Shown piece by piece: positions 1-6,655 of a DNA stretch of 8,646 nt. The stretch lies in the NCBI GenBank assembly GCA_013331515.1, contig DUGG01000028.1, forward strand, positions 1 to 8,646, read 5' to 3'. The notes beneath the pieces are model-generated. The model ran no database searches. It worked only from the letters and a program-made list of their open reading frames with translations, and was not told the origin of the DNA. This stretch comes from Candidatus Woesearchaeota archaeon. GTDB lineage: Archaea; Nanobdellota; Nanobdellia; Woesearchaeales; UBA10216. Made by a program: the position numbers and the translations under genes. Position 1 is the stretch's first letter; each line of letters begins with the position of its first letter.

Positions 1-1174
1 CTGGCTTATAGGCGAAGTTCCTGCCAATAAAATTGCCTTGCTTCTTCCCATTCTCATTAAGGATGATGCGCCCTTCCCAGCCAAGCCATTGCCTGTTGTT
101 CTCAAGGGCAAGGCGCCTTGCAAGATGGTGCGCCCTCCTGCTGCGCGTCATCACAACGCCGTCAGGCAACCGCCTCATCCCAGCCGCGGTCGTGCCAGGC
201 CTTGGCCAAAACCTTGAGATGTTGATAACATCAGGCTTCACTTCCTCAATCACCGCGATGGTCTCTTCAAAATCCTCATCAGTTTCAGTCGGGAAGCCGC
301 AGATGATGTCGGTAGCAATTGTGACGCCAGGCAGTTGCCTCCTGAAATCGGAAACAATCTTCCTGAACGTCTCAATAGTGTAGCCCCTTTTCATCGCAGC
401 CAGAACCTTGCTGCTGCCTGCTTGAAGCGGGATGTGGAGGAACTTGAACACCTTTCCATTTTTGAACGCATCAATAAGCGGCTGCAGCAAATGATTTGCA
501 AGCGTTGGGTTCATCATCCCAACGCGGATAAAAAAATCGCCGTTGACATTGCAAATTTCGTGCAGCAGCCGCGGCAAATCCGCCCTCCTGTCAAGGCCGT
601 AAGTGCCCGTGTCCTGGCTGGTGAGCCAAATCTCGCGGCAGCCGCTTTTGACAGCTTCCTCAACGCTGTTGCGGATTGTTCCCATCGGATAGGAGAACGT
701 ATTCCCCCTTGCAAGCTTTGTAATGCAAAACGAGCATGCCCCGAGGCAGCCCTCATTAATCTGTATGATGCTGATGCCGCTGTTGACGCTGACCTTGGGC
801 AGCGCTGCCTTGTTAACCCTGCCTTCGCCGACTGCCAGGGCCGTCCGGCCCTCAATAGCACCAGCAATTTCATCTATCTTGTGGGTCCCGATGATGGCTG
901 CTTCCGGGGCCAGCTTCCGCACAGTTTCAGTCTGGGCCTCGGCCATGCAACCCGCAACAACCAGCATCCTGCCGCTATCAGTTCGTAGTTGCCGAATCCT
1001 GTTGCGGATTTTCGCTTCTGTGGGGCCTTTTACCGTGCAGGTGTTGACGATGACAGCATCGGCTTCCTCGGCGGTCCTGGCAATGGAGTGCCCGCCTTTG
1101 CAAAGCAGCCCTGCCATAATCTCGGAATCATTCACGTTGGCTGAGCAGCCGTAGGTCTCAATGAAGACTTTCAT
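1..1174 (-). CDS. tRNA (t6A37) methylthiotransferase, e-MtaB/CDKAL1 type (C-terminus cut by window edge)
   Basis: Radical-SAM enzyme that adds a methylthio group to N6-threonylcarbamoyladenosine 37 of ANN-decoding tRNAs. Reading from ATG 1174, the N-terminal UPF0004 domain starts MKVFIETYGCSAN with cluster cysteines C10, C46 (VNTC) and C76 (VAGC). The radical-SAM CxxxCxxC motif is C143-LGA-C147-SF-C150. The last visible residues (GNFIGRNFAYKP) match the glycine/arginine-rich TRAM RNA-binding domain as seen in the archaeal/eukaryotic branch rather than bacterial MiaB. About 391 codons are visible and the family is usually 410-430 aa, so only the end of TRAM is missing. The ATG is preferred because a TATA-like box centred near 1200 lies about 26 nt upstream, giving a leaderless transcript. 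The gene is divergent from the transposase-like gene. Assignment to e-MtaB rather than another MiaB paralogue rests on the archaeal context and the TRAM sequence. Confidence 0.93.
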   Translation of the reverse strand, partial: MKVFIETYGCSANVNDSEIMAGLLCKGGHSIARTAEEADAVIVNTCTVKGPTEAKIRNRIRQLRTDSGRMLVVAGCMAEAQTETVRKLAPEAAIIGTHKIDEIAGAIEGRTALAVGEGRVNKAALPKVSVNSGISIIQINEGCLGACSFCITKLARGNTFSYPMGTIRNSVEEAVKSGCREIWLTSQDTGTYGLDRRADLPRLLHEICNVNGDFFIRVGMMNPTLANHLLQPLIDAFKNGKVFKFLHIPLQAGSSKVLAAMKRGYTIETFRKIVSDFRRQLPGVTIATDIICGFPTETDEDFEETIAVIEEVKPDVINISRFWPRPGTTAAGMRRLPDGVVMTRSRRAHHLARRLALENNRQWLGWEGRIILNENGKKQGNFIGRNFAYKP

Positions 1175-1196
1175 GAAGGCAGAAAATGACCGGGCA

Positions 1197-1209
1197 TTTT
1201 TAAATTATA
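1197..1209 (-). promoter_or_regulatory. TATA box of the methylthiotransferase gene
   Basis: The A/T block TTTTTAAATTATA lies about 26 nt upstream (on the minus strand) of the ATG at 1174. That is the archaeal TATA-to-start-site distance, so the transcript probably begins at or next to the start codon. Confidence 0.55.
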
Positions 1210-1266
1210 GCGGCAGACTTTAATCTTTTCTGGGTTCAATTTCCCGCAGCTTGCTGCTGGAACGTA

Positions 1267-1296
1267 AGCAATATAATCGGCAGTCTATTTATTGCT
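1267..1296. repeat. Short inverted repeat (7-bp arms, 16-nt spacer)
   Basis: AGCAATA at 1267-1273 is the reverse complement of TATTGCT at 1290-1296. It lies between the methylthiotransferase promoter and the transposase-like gene and is the weakest of the stem-loops in this intergenic region. It could be chance in A+T-rich DNA. Confidence 0.3.
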
Positions 1297-1323
1297 CTTT
1301 TATGTGGCGTTCGAGTCATAATA

Positions 1324-1361
1324 GCGAATCTCGTCAATTATGGAACATTTGCGAGATTCGC
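1324..1361. repeat. Perfect 10-bp inverted repeat with 18-nt spacer, at the start of the transposase-like gene
   Basis: GCGAATCTCG (1324-1333) is exactly complementary to CGAGATTCGC (1352-1361). The spacer is 18 nt and contains the ATG at 1340 used as the possible transposase start. It begins within the motif ATAGCGA, shared with the stem-loop at 8546. Position and shape could fit the left end of an IS200-type element, but no element boundary can be fixed. Confidence 0.65.
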
Positions 1362-1837
1362 CAAATAGCAAATTGCAAGTAAAAAGTTCAAATATTTTTG
1401 CAATTTGCTATAAGGTCTATGTGACTAACTGCCATGTGGTCTTTGTGGTGAAGTATAGGAAAGACCTGTTTTTGAGTGATGATTATGTAGCTTATGTGAA
1501 AGTAATCCTTCAGGAAATTGAGAGGCGATATCTTTTGAAAGCCGAAACTATCGGTTTTGATGAAAACAGCGTGCATATGTTGATGCAGGCCGCTCCTCGG
1601 TATTCTCCGTCGAGAGTTATGCAGATTGTGAAAAGCATTACTGCTCGTGAGATGTTTCAGCATTTCCCCGGGATTAAGGAAGAACTATGGGACGGCGAGT
1701 TTTGGAGCGATGGCGGCTATATAGGTACTGTTGGCGAAGGTCCAAACGCTGAAATTATTCGAAAATACGTAAAGAATCAAGGACGGCAAGGCGATCAATC
1801 GCGACTTATTGATTTCACTACACAGTGGTTAAAGTAG
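1340..1837 (+). CDS. IS200-like (Y1) transposase, degenerate HUH motif
   Basis: Resembles the single-domain TnpA transposases of the IS200/IS605 group, which cut and rejoin single-stranded DNA at end hairpins using a tyrosine and two histidines. Family signatures in order are CHVVFVVKYRK (about residues 31-41), GFDENSVHML, YSPSRVMQIVKSITAREMF, LWDGEFWSDGGYIGTVG, and EIIRKYVKNQG with the candidate catalytic Tyr. The metal-binding HUH motif, normally H-x-H, reads S-V-H here, so one ligand is missing and cleavage activity is doubtful. Length (165 aa) is near normal for TnpA (130-155) with about 15 extra N-terminal residues, and that part overlaps two perfect inverted repeats, so the real start may lie downstream. 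There is no adjacent TnpB. It could be a decaying insertion sequence or a solitary, RAYT-like domesticated copy. Confidence 0.75.
   Translation: MEHLRDSPNSKLQVKSSNIFAICYKVYVTNCHVVFVVKYRKDLFLSDDYVAYVKVILQEIERRYLLKAETIGFDENSVHMLMQAAPRYSPSRVMQIVKSITAREMFQHFPGIKEELWDGEFWSDGGYIGTVGEGPNAEIIRKYVKNQGRQGDQSRLIDFTTQWLK
1365..1411. repeat. Perfect 14-bp inverted repeat with 19-nt spacer, inside the 5' part of the transposase-like frame
   Basis: ATAGCAAATTGCAA (1365-1378) and TTGCAATTTGCTAT (1398-1411) are perfect reverse complements. The repeat begins 3 nt after the preceding inverted repeat and ends just where recognisable transposase homology starts (residues YKVYVTNCHVVFVVKY). This suggests that the coding region upstream of about 1406 may be repeat sequence read through by the open frame. 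Confidence 0.7.
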
Positions 1838-1842
1838 AAAGC

Positions 1843-1849
1843 TTTATAT
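1843..1849 (+). promoter_or_regulatory. TATA box of the 373-aa orphan gene
   Basis: TTTATAT overlaps the region just after the transposase stop. Adding the archaeal spacing of about 26 nt puts transcription start near 1872, just upstream of ATG 1876. This supports a start well inside the open frame that begins at 1825. Confidence 0.5.
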
Positions 1850-1875
1850 GCCTGAAGCGTTCCGGAATGCTGAAA

Positions 1876-2997
1876 ATGAGCAAAAAACGCGACGAAACAA
1901 GCGGTGATAATCAAGAAGGACAGAATGATCATAAATTACCGGAAGGTCTTATTTTGCCCTCATTTCCCCCACTCAAAAATTCTCCTGAGATTTTCAAGAT
2001 AATATCACATTTTCTTCCACCATCTTCACCTTTCATATTTGACTTGGGTTTTACTCACTCCCTTCCACCTTACACATATCCCTCTGGTCGCATCGGCTAC
2101 GGTAACTCTGGCTCCAAACCCACCCTTCTTCCGGGCCGTCAGTTTCCATACTCACCAGTTCAAAGGCCTCTTGGTTTGCAGCAAGAGGTAAGTGCCGAGC
2201 TTGACTTCGTCGCTTTTGAGGCAGCCCAGGTTTACTGTTTCGTACTAGAGCTAAAAAAAAGGGCAGAGCGCATGGGAAGGGAAGTTGTCGTTGTTGGCAA
2301 CAAGACATATGGTGAGATTGCTGCTCTTCCCGTAAAGGCGCGACTGGAGCAACAAGGCGTGCAGGTATATTCGTGTAAAGTGCCTTCATCGTTTATGGGG
2401 GAATTTCGAGTCCCGGAAACAGCCGAAATGCCGTCGGAACTGCTGAGGCGCATGATGGCAGACCAGCCAGTAGTTGCCGTTGTTGATGGCACACATTCTC
2501 CGGGCCAGGATGAGCATGTGAGGTATCCTCGTGCCATGCTTGGTTATGTCAATTTGGCAGCGTCAGTTAATGAGGTGCTCGGCTTGCAGACACGGTTCGG
2601 CATAATATCAGACGAACAGTTGGTAAGGCTCAGGGCTGATACAAATTTCAATGAGCTAATTGCTTCCATGGCACAGCTTGTTCCTCCTGGCACAAGCCCG
2701 CTCGGGTACGAAGTCGGTTTCTGGAACCCTGCTCGCAAGCGAGGCGTGCTAGAAATTTTCTCATATACTTCAGTTCATGTGAAAGAACACTTTGCCGAGC
2801 CTCTTGATCCGCAGCAGTTGTCAGGGCCTGCAATTGTCCTTATTACGTCAACCCTGCCGGCAGATTCACAGTTATACGCCGGAGCGGGCCTTCCGAAGAA
2901 GCACACGCCAGGATACTTTGACGACCGGCCCTGGAGGCAGATTGAGGGGCTCGAGAAACGACTGCAAGCTGCAGCAGAGAGATACCTTACATCTTAG
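1876..2997 (+). CDS. Uncharacterised protein, Pro-rich N-terminus plus possible Rossmann/PRTase-like core
   Basis: I do not recognise this protein. The open frame begins at 1825 (overlapping the transposase stop), but the TATA box at 1843 favours ATG 1876 (MSKKRDETSG), giving about 373 aa. ATG 1867 is the alternative. The first 100 or so residues are rich in Pro, Ser, Tyr and Gly and look disordered. After that comes an alternating helix/strand pattern: LDFVAFEAAQVYCFVLELKKRAE, then REVVVVGNKTYGEIAALPVK, then PVVAVVDGTHSP, followed by YPRAMLGYVNLAASVNEVLG. Two hydrophobic strands ending in small/acidic residues (VVVVGNKT, VVAVVDGT) are compatible with a nucleotide- or phosphoribosyl-binding fold, but that is inference. 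The C-terminal third contains LVPPGTSPLGYEVGFWNPARKRGVLEIF. There are no cysteine clusters or membrane helices. It has its own promoter and no obvious partner. Confidence 0.7.
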   Translation: MSKKRDETSGDNQEGQNDHKLPEGLILPSFPPLKNSPEIFKIISHFLPPSSPFIFDLGFTHSLPPYTYPSGRIGYGNSGSKPTLLPGRQFPYSPVQRPLGLQQEVSAELDFVAFEAAQVYCFVLELKKRAERMGREVVVVGNKTYGEIAALPVKARLEQQGVQVYSCKVPSSFMGEFRVPETAEMPSELLRRMMADQPVVAVVDGTHSPGQDEHVRYPRAMLGYVNLAASVNEVLGLQTRFGIISDEQLVRLRADTNFNELIASMAQLVPPGTSPLGYEVGFWNPARKRGVLEIFSYTSVHVKEHFAEPLDPQQLSGPAIVLITSTLPADSQLYAGAGLPKKHTPGYFDDRPWRQIEGLEKRLQAAAERYLTS

Positions 2998-3057
2998 ACC
3001 GCCTACATAGGACGGGAAATGCAATCCAGTCCCAAGGCGACTGAGGCATACCGCAAC

Positions 3058-3066
3058 TTATATATA
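3058..3066 (+). promoter_or_regulatory. TATA box of the HPF/RaiA-like gene
   Basis: TTATATATA lies about 30 nt upstream of ATG 3092, implying a leader of only a few nucleotides. No Shine-Dalgarno sequence is needed to explain the start. Confidence 0.55.
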
Positions 3067-3091
3067 CACCCGCCGTCAAAGGAAAAGAAGC

Positions 3092-3412
3092 ATGGCTGGC
3101 GATTTTTCTGGCAAAATAGAGCTTTCCGGCTTCAGGGAGGTTGATGCCCTGGCCATACGCGACCTCAAAAGCATTGCCGAGAAGTACGCAACGCGCTTTT
3201 CCGAAATCTGCCACGCATTTGAAAAGCTCACATTAAGGATGAAAAGGGTGCACGGGCAAGTGCACTCGGAGAAATATGAAGTCCACGCTTCAACCATTGG
3301 CAAAGGAAAGGCCTACACGTCCACGGTCACGAGCAAGAACCTCCTGGAAGCCGTCGATGCCGCGCTGGAAAAGATTGAGCACGAGATTGAGCGAAGCGAG
3401 AAAAGCCACTAG
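3092..3412 (+). CDS. HPF/RaiA-like (S30AE) ribosome-associated protein
   Basis: A 106-aa protein resembling the ribosome hibernation factor fold, which binds the decoding region of the small subunit and silences idle ribosomes. The visible pattern is an N-terminal strand (GKIELSGFREVDALAI), a helix (LKSIAEKYATRFSEI), a strand segment with basic residues (KLTLRMKRVHGQVHSEKYEVHASTIGKGKAYTSTVTSKNL), and a C-terminal helix (LLEAVDAALEKIEHEIERSEK). The last block, N-L-x-E-A-V-D-A-A-L-x-K-I, is typical of the S30AE domain, in which a helix follows a strand carrying basic residues. It lacks the long C-terminal dimerisation domain of long HPF. It sits directly upstream of SRP54, but each gene has its own TATA box. 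Small proteins of this kind are common in DPANN archaea. The assignment rests on pattern and length only. Confidence 0.6.
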   Translation: MAGDFSGKIELSGFREVDALAIRDLKSIAEKYATRFSEICHAFEKLTLRMKRVHGQVHSEKYEVHASTIGKGKAYTSTVTSKNLLEAVDAALEKIEHEIERSEKSH

Positions 3413-3430
3413 CAGCCCAAGCTGAATAAC

Positions 3431-3440
3431 TTTTAAATAG
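3431..3440 (+). promoter_or_regulatory. TATA box of SRP54
   Basis: TTTTAAATAG is centred about 31 nt upstream of ATG 3466, so SRP54 is probably transcribed separately from the small gene 53 nt upstream, with a leader of only a few nucleotides. Confidence 0.5.
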
Positions 3441-3465
3441 GCCTGCCAGTTCTTCCCACACTGAA

Positions 3466-4827
3466 ATGGTCCTTGACAAGCTTGGAGAATCCCTGAGGAA
3501 TGCGCTTCAGAAAGTGGCAGCCGGAATCTTTGTTGATGATTCTGCAGTGAATGAGCTTGTGAAGGAAATACAGCGGGCACTCCTCCAGGCAGACGTCAAT
3601 GTGAAGTTGGTGTTTGAGCTCAGCGAGAGCATAAAAAAGCGCGTCCTGAAAGAAGAAATCCCTGGCGGGCTGACAAAGAGGGAATATCTTGTAAAGGTTG
3701 TGTACGAGGAGCTGGTCAAGTTCCTCGGAGGGGACGAAAGCCAGGTTGACACTTCTGCAAAGCCAACGACCGTAATGCTTACAGGCCTGTTTGGTTCAGG
3801 CAAGACAACCACTGCGGGAAAGTTGGCAAGATACTTCTCAAAGCGAGGCCTTAAAACCGCCATGGTGCAGCTTGACGTTTACAGGCTGGCGGCGCTTGAG
3901 CAGCTGCAGCAGCTCGGAAAGCAGGTTGGCGTGCCTGTATTTGGGGACAAGGATGAGAAAGACCCGCTTAAGATTTACGGCAGATGCGAAAACGAGCTGA
4001 AAAAGTTTGACGTTGTCATAGTTGACACGGCAGGGAGGGATGCACTTTCGGCAGAGCTGATAAGCGAGATGAAGTTTGTTGCCGGGGCAGTGAACCCTTC
4101 CGAAAACCTCCTCGTGATAAGCGCCGACATAGGGCAGACGGCCGAAAAGCAGGCAAGGGCATTCCATGACGCATGCAAAATAACCGGGGTTGTTGTAACA
4201 AAGCTTGAGGGCACGGCGAAGGGCGGAGGAGCGCTGAGCGCATGCTCCGTATCAGGCGCCCCTGTGAAGTTCGTCGGGGTCGGCGAAAAGATTGACGACA
4301 TTGAGCGCTTCAACCCGAAAGGATTCGTTGGCCGCCTTTTGGGAATGGGCGACATTGAAGCCCTGCTTGAAAAGGCAAAGGAAGCAATCAGCGAGGAAGA
4401 GGCAAAGGACATAAGCCAGAAGTTCCTCAAGGGCGAATTCACGCTTCTTGACTTGTATGAACAGATGCAAGCAATAAAAAAGATGGGCCCAATCGCGAAA
4501 GTGATGGAAATGGTGCCAGGATTCGGGCAATTAAAGCTTCCAAAGGACATGCTGGAAGTACAGGAAGGAAAGCAGAAAAAATGGAAATTTGCCATGGACA
4601 GCATGACTAAGAAAGAGCTGGAGGACCCTGAAATAATGACCTCGGACAGGATAGAGCGGATTGCCAAAGGCGCAGGAACAAGCAGCGGGGAAGTAAAAGA
4701 GCTGTTGAAGCAATACCGGCAAAGCAGGAAAGTGGTCAAGATGTTCAAGGGCGCAGACCCAAGGAAGATGCAGCAGATGCTCAAGAAAATGGGCGGGATG
4801 AAGGGGCTGGAAGGGCTGAAGGGGTAA
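3466..4827 (+). CDS. srp54: Signal recognition particle 54 kDa GTPase (SRP54/Ffh)
   Basis: Binds signal sequences emerging from the ribosome and, as a GTPase with the FtsY receptor, delivers them to the membrane. It works with 7S RNA and SRP19. At 453 aa it has the full architecture. The N domain is residues 1-95, a helical bundle starting MVLDKLGESLRNAL. The G domain holds the P-loop GLFGSGKTT (107-115), DVYRLAALEQL (the DTFRAAAxEQL insertion-box region), DTAGRD (187-192), TKLE (245-248) and GTAKGGGALS. A Met-rich M domain follows from about residue 320 (KMGPIAKVMEMVPGF, then a C-terminus with repeated Met-Lys-Lys). The guanine-specificity motif is TKLE instead of the usual TKxD, a conservative change. 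The protein ends in a Lys/Met/Gly-rich tail without long extensions. ATG 3466 has a TATA box at the expected distance. A short T-run follows the stop. Confidence 0.97.
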   Translation: MVLDKLGESLRNALQKVAAGIFVDDSAVNELVKEIQRALLQADVNVKLVFELSESIKKRVLKEEIPGGLTKREYLVKVVYEELVKFLGGDESQVDTSAKPTTVMLTGLFGSGKTTTAGKLARYFSKRGLKTAMVQLDVYRLAALEQLQQLGKQVGVPVFGDKDEKDPLKIYGRCENELKKFDVVIVDTAGRDALSAELISEMKFVAGAVNPSENLLVISADIGQTAEKQARAFHDACKITGVVVTKLEGTAKGGGALSACSVSGAPVKFVGVGEKIDDIERFNPKGFVGRLLGMGDIEALLEKAKEAISEEEAKDISQKFLKGEFTLLDLYEQMQAIKKMGPIAKVMEMVPGFGQLKLPKDMLEVQEGKQKKWKFAMDSMTKKELEDPEIMTSDRIERIAKGAGTSSGEVKELLKQYRQSRKVVKMFKGADPRKMQQMLKKMGGMKGLEGLKG

Positions 4828-4834
4828 TCACTAA

Positions 4835-4839
4835 TTTTT
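4835..4839 (+). terminator. Short poly-T after SRP54
   Basis: TTTTT occurs 7 nt after the SRP54 stop codon. Archaeal RNA polymerase can terminate at such runs without a hairpin. The run is short, so this is only a candidate. Confidence 0.35.
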
Positions 4840-4900
4840 CGTTTGGTATAAGGCTCCCTCTGCCTTTAGGCGGGGAATAGCACTAAGCAGCAGATTTTCG

Positions 4901-6409
4901 TTACTTCAACCCATACGCCGTTAGCAGATGGGGGTTCTGTGTGGCATCTTTCTGGTATGCATCATTCGCAGCATTCTGTTCCCTGCGAAGAGCCTCAAAT
5001 TCAGGAGGCGCATCTCTCCCAAGCACGCCTTTCGCTGCATCAATGACTCTATTCAGCGTTGCATCAGCATTCACATTCAAGCTCGCGGCAAGCTCCGGGT
5101 CGATGTCGCCTGCGCTTAAGCCCTCCCCAATGCTTATCAATGCAAGCCCATAGTCCATGAAAGATGTCTTGTAATCAAAGCCAAGCGGGATTTGCTGCCC
5201 GCCGAGAAGCACAAGGCACTGCTGCATGAACTCGAGATCACCTTTCGCAAGATAGTTGTTAGTTGCAGCGAGGTCGACAACCACGCTATCCCCGCCACTG
5301 GTTGTCTTGCTTACCGTCTTGTTATTATACGTCCGCTGGAGCGTTCCCATCTCCTCCTCGCGGCCGTCAGCGTTGACCCTCACGAACTGGTATTCAGTCT
5401 GGTTGCTCCACGATGGATGATTCACGATAATCTTCGCCCTTGGCCTCCACTCGGAGGGATTGTCAGCATAGCCTTCGGCAATCAGCACAGTATCAAGGCT
5501 CGACCCTGCCTTATTGCCCCGGTCAGGGGCGCCTGGGTGGCCATACAGTCCTTGCCTGAACATCCACCAGCCGCGACCAGCGAACAATTGATTGTGCGGG
5601 CCAAGGTAACTCGCAGCAATCACGTATGGCACCTTCCCGTTGAAAAGCTCGCCCTGTGCAGGGGCAGTCTCGACGCCTGCCCAGTCAAGGAATCTGTCTC
5701 CATCGCGAGTGCTCATCAGGATGTCATGCGTCGGAGGCTTGAAATCAGTGTTTTCAAGATTCCTCAGCAAATCATCAAGCGCGCCGCGTGCATCAGCAGC
5801 CCTGTCCTGGTTAAACATCCATGAGTAATTTTCCCACCTTTTTGGTATGGCAACAGAAAAAACCTGCTGGGTGGTAATCCCGAGATGGTTGGTAACGCCC
5901 TCCACCCTGAACATGATGGGTCCGTTATTCACTGATACCGCGCGCAAGTCAGCGTCCCCCCACCATTCCGTCTTATAACGGGTCATAAATGCCGTGTTCA
6001 GCTCTTGCGTGTTCGGATTGAACAGCATTATCCTGCTGACATCATTCCTGGCGTTGTCCCAGAAATCAAAGTATCGTCTTTGCTCAATCTGGGTAAAGAC
6101 CATCCTGCCAGCAGGGTCGCGCAAGTGTTCAGGGGCTTCCGTGCCCGTATTGTAATAAGTCCCCTCAAGGACGTTGTTGCTGGACCCAGGCCACGGGTTT
6201 AGGCGGTCAACAAAGAGGACCAACTCACGATTGTGCTCTGTTCCCCGAGCATGCTGGAAAAAACTCCAGGGGTAGCCTTCAGAACTCACGTCCTTCGATT
6301 CGGTCCTGGCAGGCTCGGAGGCGCCACACGATGCCGCAAGCACCATGTAAGCAACAGCCGCACCGGTAACCGCGATTTTTTTTATTGTCTTGCCCCAACT
6401 TCTAGCCAT
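4901..6409 (-). CDS. Secreted or lipid-anchored orphan protein
   Basis: I recognise no family. The 502-aa product starts MARSWGKTIKKIAVTGAAVAYMVLAASCGASEP: basic residues, a hydrophobic stretch of about 17, then a Cys at about position 28 in a lipobox-like context (LAASC). It is therefore probably exported by Sec and possibly lipid-anchored at that Cys. The mature part has no further membrane helix. It is rich in Trp, Tyr, Asn and Asp and contains segments such as YPWSFFQHARGTEHNRELVLFVDRLNPWPGSSNN, FAGRGWWMFRQGLYGHPGAPDRG and TEYQFVRVNADGREEEMGTLQRTYNN, a composition usual for extracellular beta-rich proteins. The C-terminal 80 residues look helical (PPEFEALRREQNAANDAYQK). The start is supported by a TATA box 25-30 nt upstream. 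The gene is convergent with SRP54 and stands alone. Confidence 0.8.
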   Translation of the reverse strand: MARSWGKTIKKIAVTGAAVAYMVLAASCGASEPARTESKDVSSEGYPWSFFQHARGTEHNRELVLFVDRLNPWPGSSNNVLEGTYYNTGTEAPEHLRDPAGRMVFTQIEQRRYFDFWDNARNDVSRIMLFNPNTQELNTAFMTRYKTEWWGDADLRAVSVNNGPIMFRVEGVTNHLGITTQQVFSVAIPKRWENYSWMFNQDRAADARGALDDLLRNLENTDFKPPTHDILMSTRDGDRFLDWAGVETAPAQGELFNGKVPYVIAASYLGPHNQLFAGRGWWMFRQGLYGHPGAPDRGNKAGSSLDTVLIAEGYADNPSEWRPRAKIIVNHPSWSNQTEYQFVRVNADGREEEMGTLQRTYNNKTVSKTTSGGDSVVVDLAATNNYLAKGDLEFMQQCLVLLGGQQIPLGFDYKTSFMDYGLALISIGEGLSAGDIDPELAASLNVNADATLNRVIDAAKGVLGRDAPPEFEALRREQNAANDAYQKDATQNPHLLTAYGLK

Positions 6410-6432
6410 TCTGACGTTACTTAAAAGGAGTT

Positions 6433-6443
6433 ATTTATAAATA
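6433..6443 (-). promoter_or_regulatory. TATA box of the secreted orphan gene
   Basis: ATTTATAAATA (read on either strand) is centred about 29 nt upstream of the ATG at 6409 on the minus strand, indicating a leaderless or nearly leaderless transcript. Confidence 0.55.
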
Positions 6444-6464
6444 TTCTGCTTCACGGAGCTTTGT

Positions 6465-6531
6465 ACTTTTAGTCTGACTTATTGTGCAATTGGCACTTTT
6501 TAGGGACTTTTAGTGCAAAGCCGCTTCACGG
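6465..6531. repeat. Short direct repeats in the gap between the secreted gene and tRNA-Ser
   Basis: ACTTTTAGT occurs at 6465-6473 and 6506-6514, with a related ACTTTTTAG at 6495. GCTTCACGG occurs at 6448-6456 and 6523-6531. The two motif pairs are about 41 and 75 nt apart. No gene is seen in 6444-6560. The repeats may be regulatory or the remains of a duplication. Confidence 0.35.
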
Positions 6532-6562
6532 CCTCGGGCTTTCTTAAGACATGCAGTAAAGC

Positions 6563-6570
6563 TTTATAAA
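6563..6570 (+). promoter_or_regulatory. TATA box of tRNA-Ser
   Basis: TTTATAAA is centred about 29 nt upstream of tRNA nucleotide 1 (6596), so the primary transcript starts 3-4 nt before the tRNA. This matches the known layout of archaeal tRNA promoters. Confidence 0.65.
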
Positions 6571-6625
6571 TTGTCAGGCGCTTTCGTTTCATCATGCCGG
6601 GATCGCATAACCTGGTATTGCGCAA

Positions 6626-6647
6626 ATGGCAGAAAAAGCCAGCGCAG
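6626..6647 (+). other. tRNA-Ser intron 1 (22 nt, position 29/30)
   Basis: Splice sites fall at the second/third base of two 3-nt bulges, AA|A (6624-6626) and AG|G (6646-6648). They are separated by a 4-bp helix GCGC (6620-6623)/GCGC (6642-6645). The inner helix is UGGC/GCCA with loop AGAAAAA. The outer exon helix is weak, so this is a relaxed BHB cut by the archaeal splicing endonuclease. Confidence 0.8.
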
Positions 6648-6655
6648 GCCTGGAA

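Noticed and set aside
335..988. 217-aa open frame on the plus strand
   Set aside because: It lies antisense to the methylthiotransferase, whose motifs are clear, and the translation shows no family pattern.
1229..1244. T-arm-like TCTGGGTTCAATTTCC upstream of the transposase, sharing TCTGGGTTCAA with tRNA-Ser
   Set aside because: I could not build acceptor, D or anticodon stems around it, and the stem beyond GGG/CCC does not pair. Without the rest of a tRNA it may be chance or an old fragment.
1271..1281. ATATAATCGGC resembles part of the Pyrococcus dif site as I remember it
   Set aside because: Only one arm and the centre match. The second arm and spacing do not, there is no XerA gene in view, and the comparison rests on memory.
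3029..3043. CCAGTCCCAAGGCGA near the HPF-like promoter resembles the tRNA 3' end repeat
   Set aside because: It needs a gap and a mismatch to match CCCAGTCCCGGCG and has no poly-T, so it is not a third copy.
3975..4784. 269-aa open frame on the minus strand
   Set aside because: Shadow of SRP54; Ser/Phe-rich translation typical of antisense reading.
5192..5824. 210-aa open frame on the plus strand
   Set aside because: Antisense to the secreted orphan gene, no promoter, no recognisable motif.
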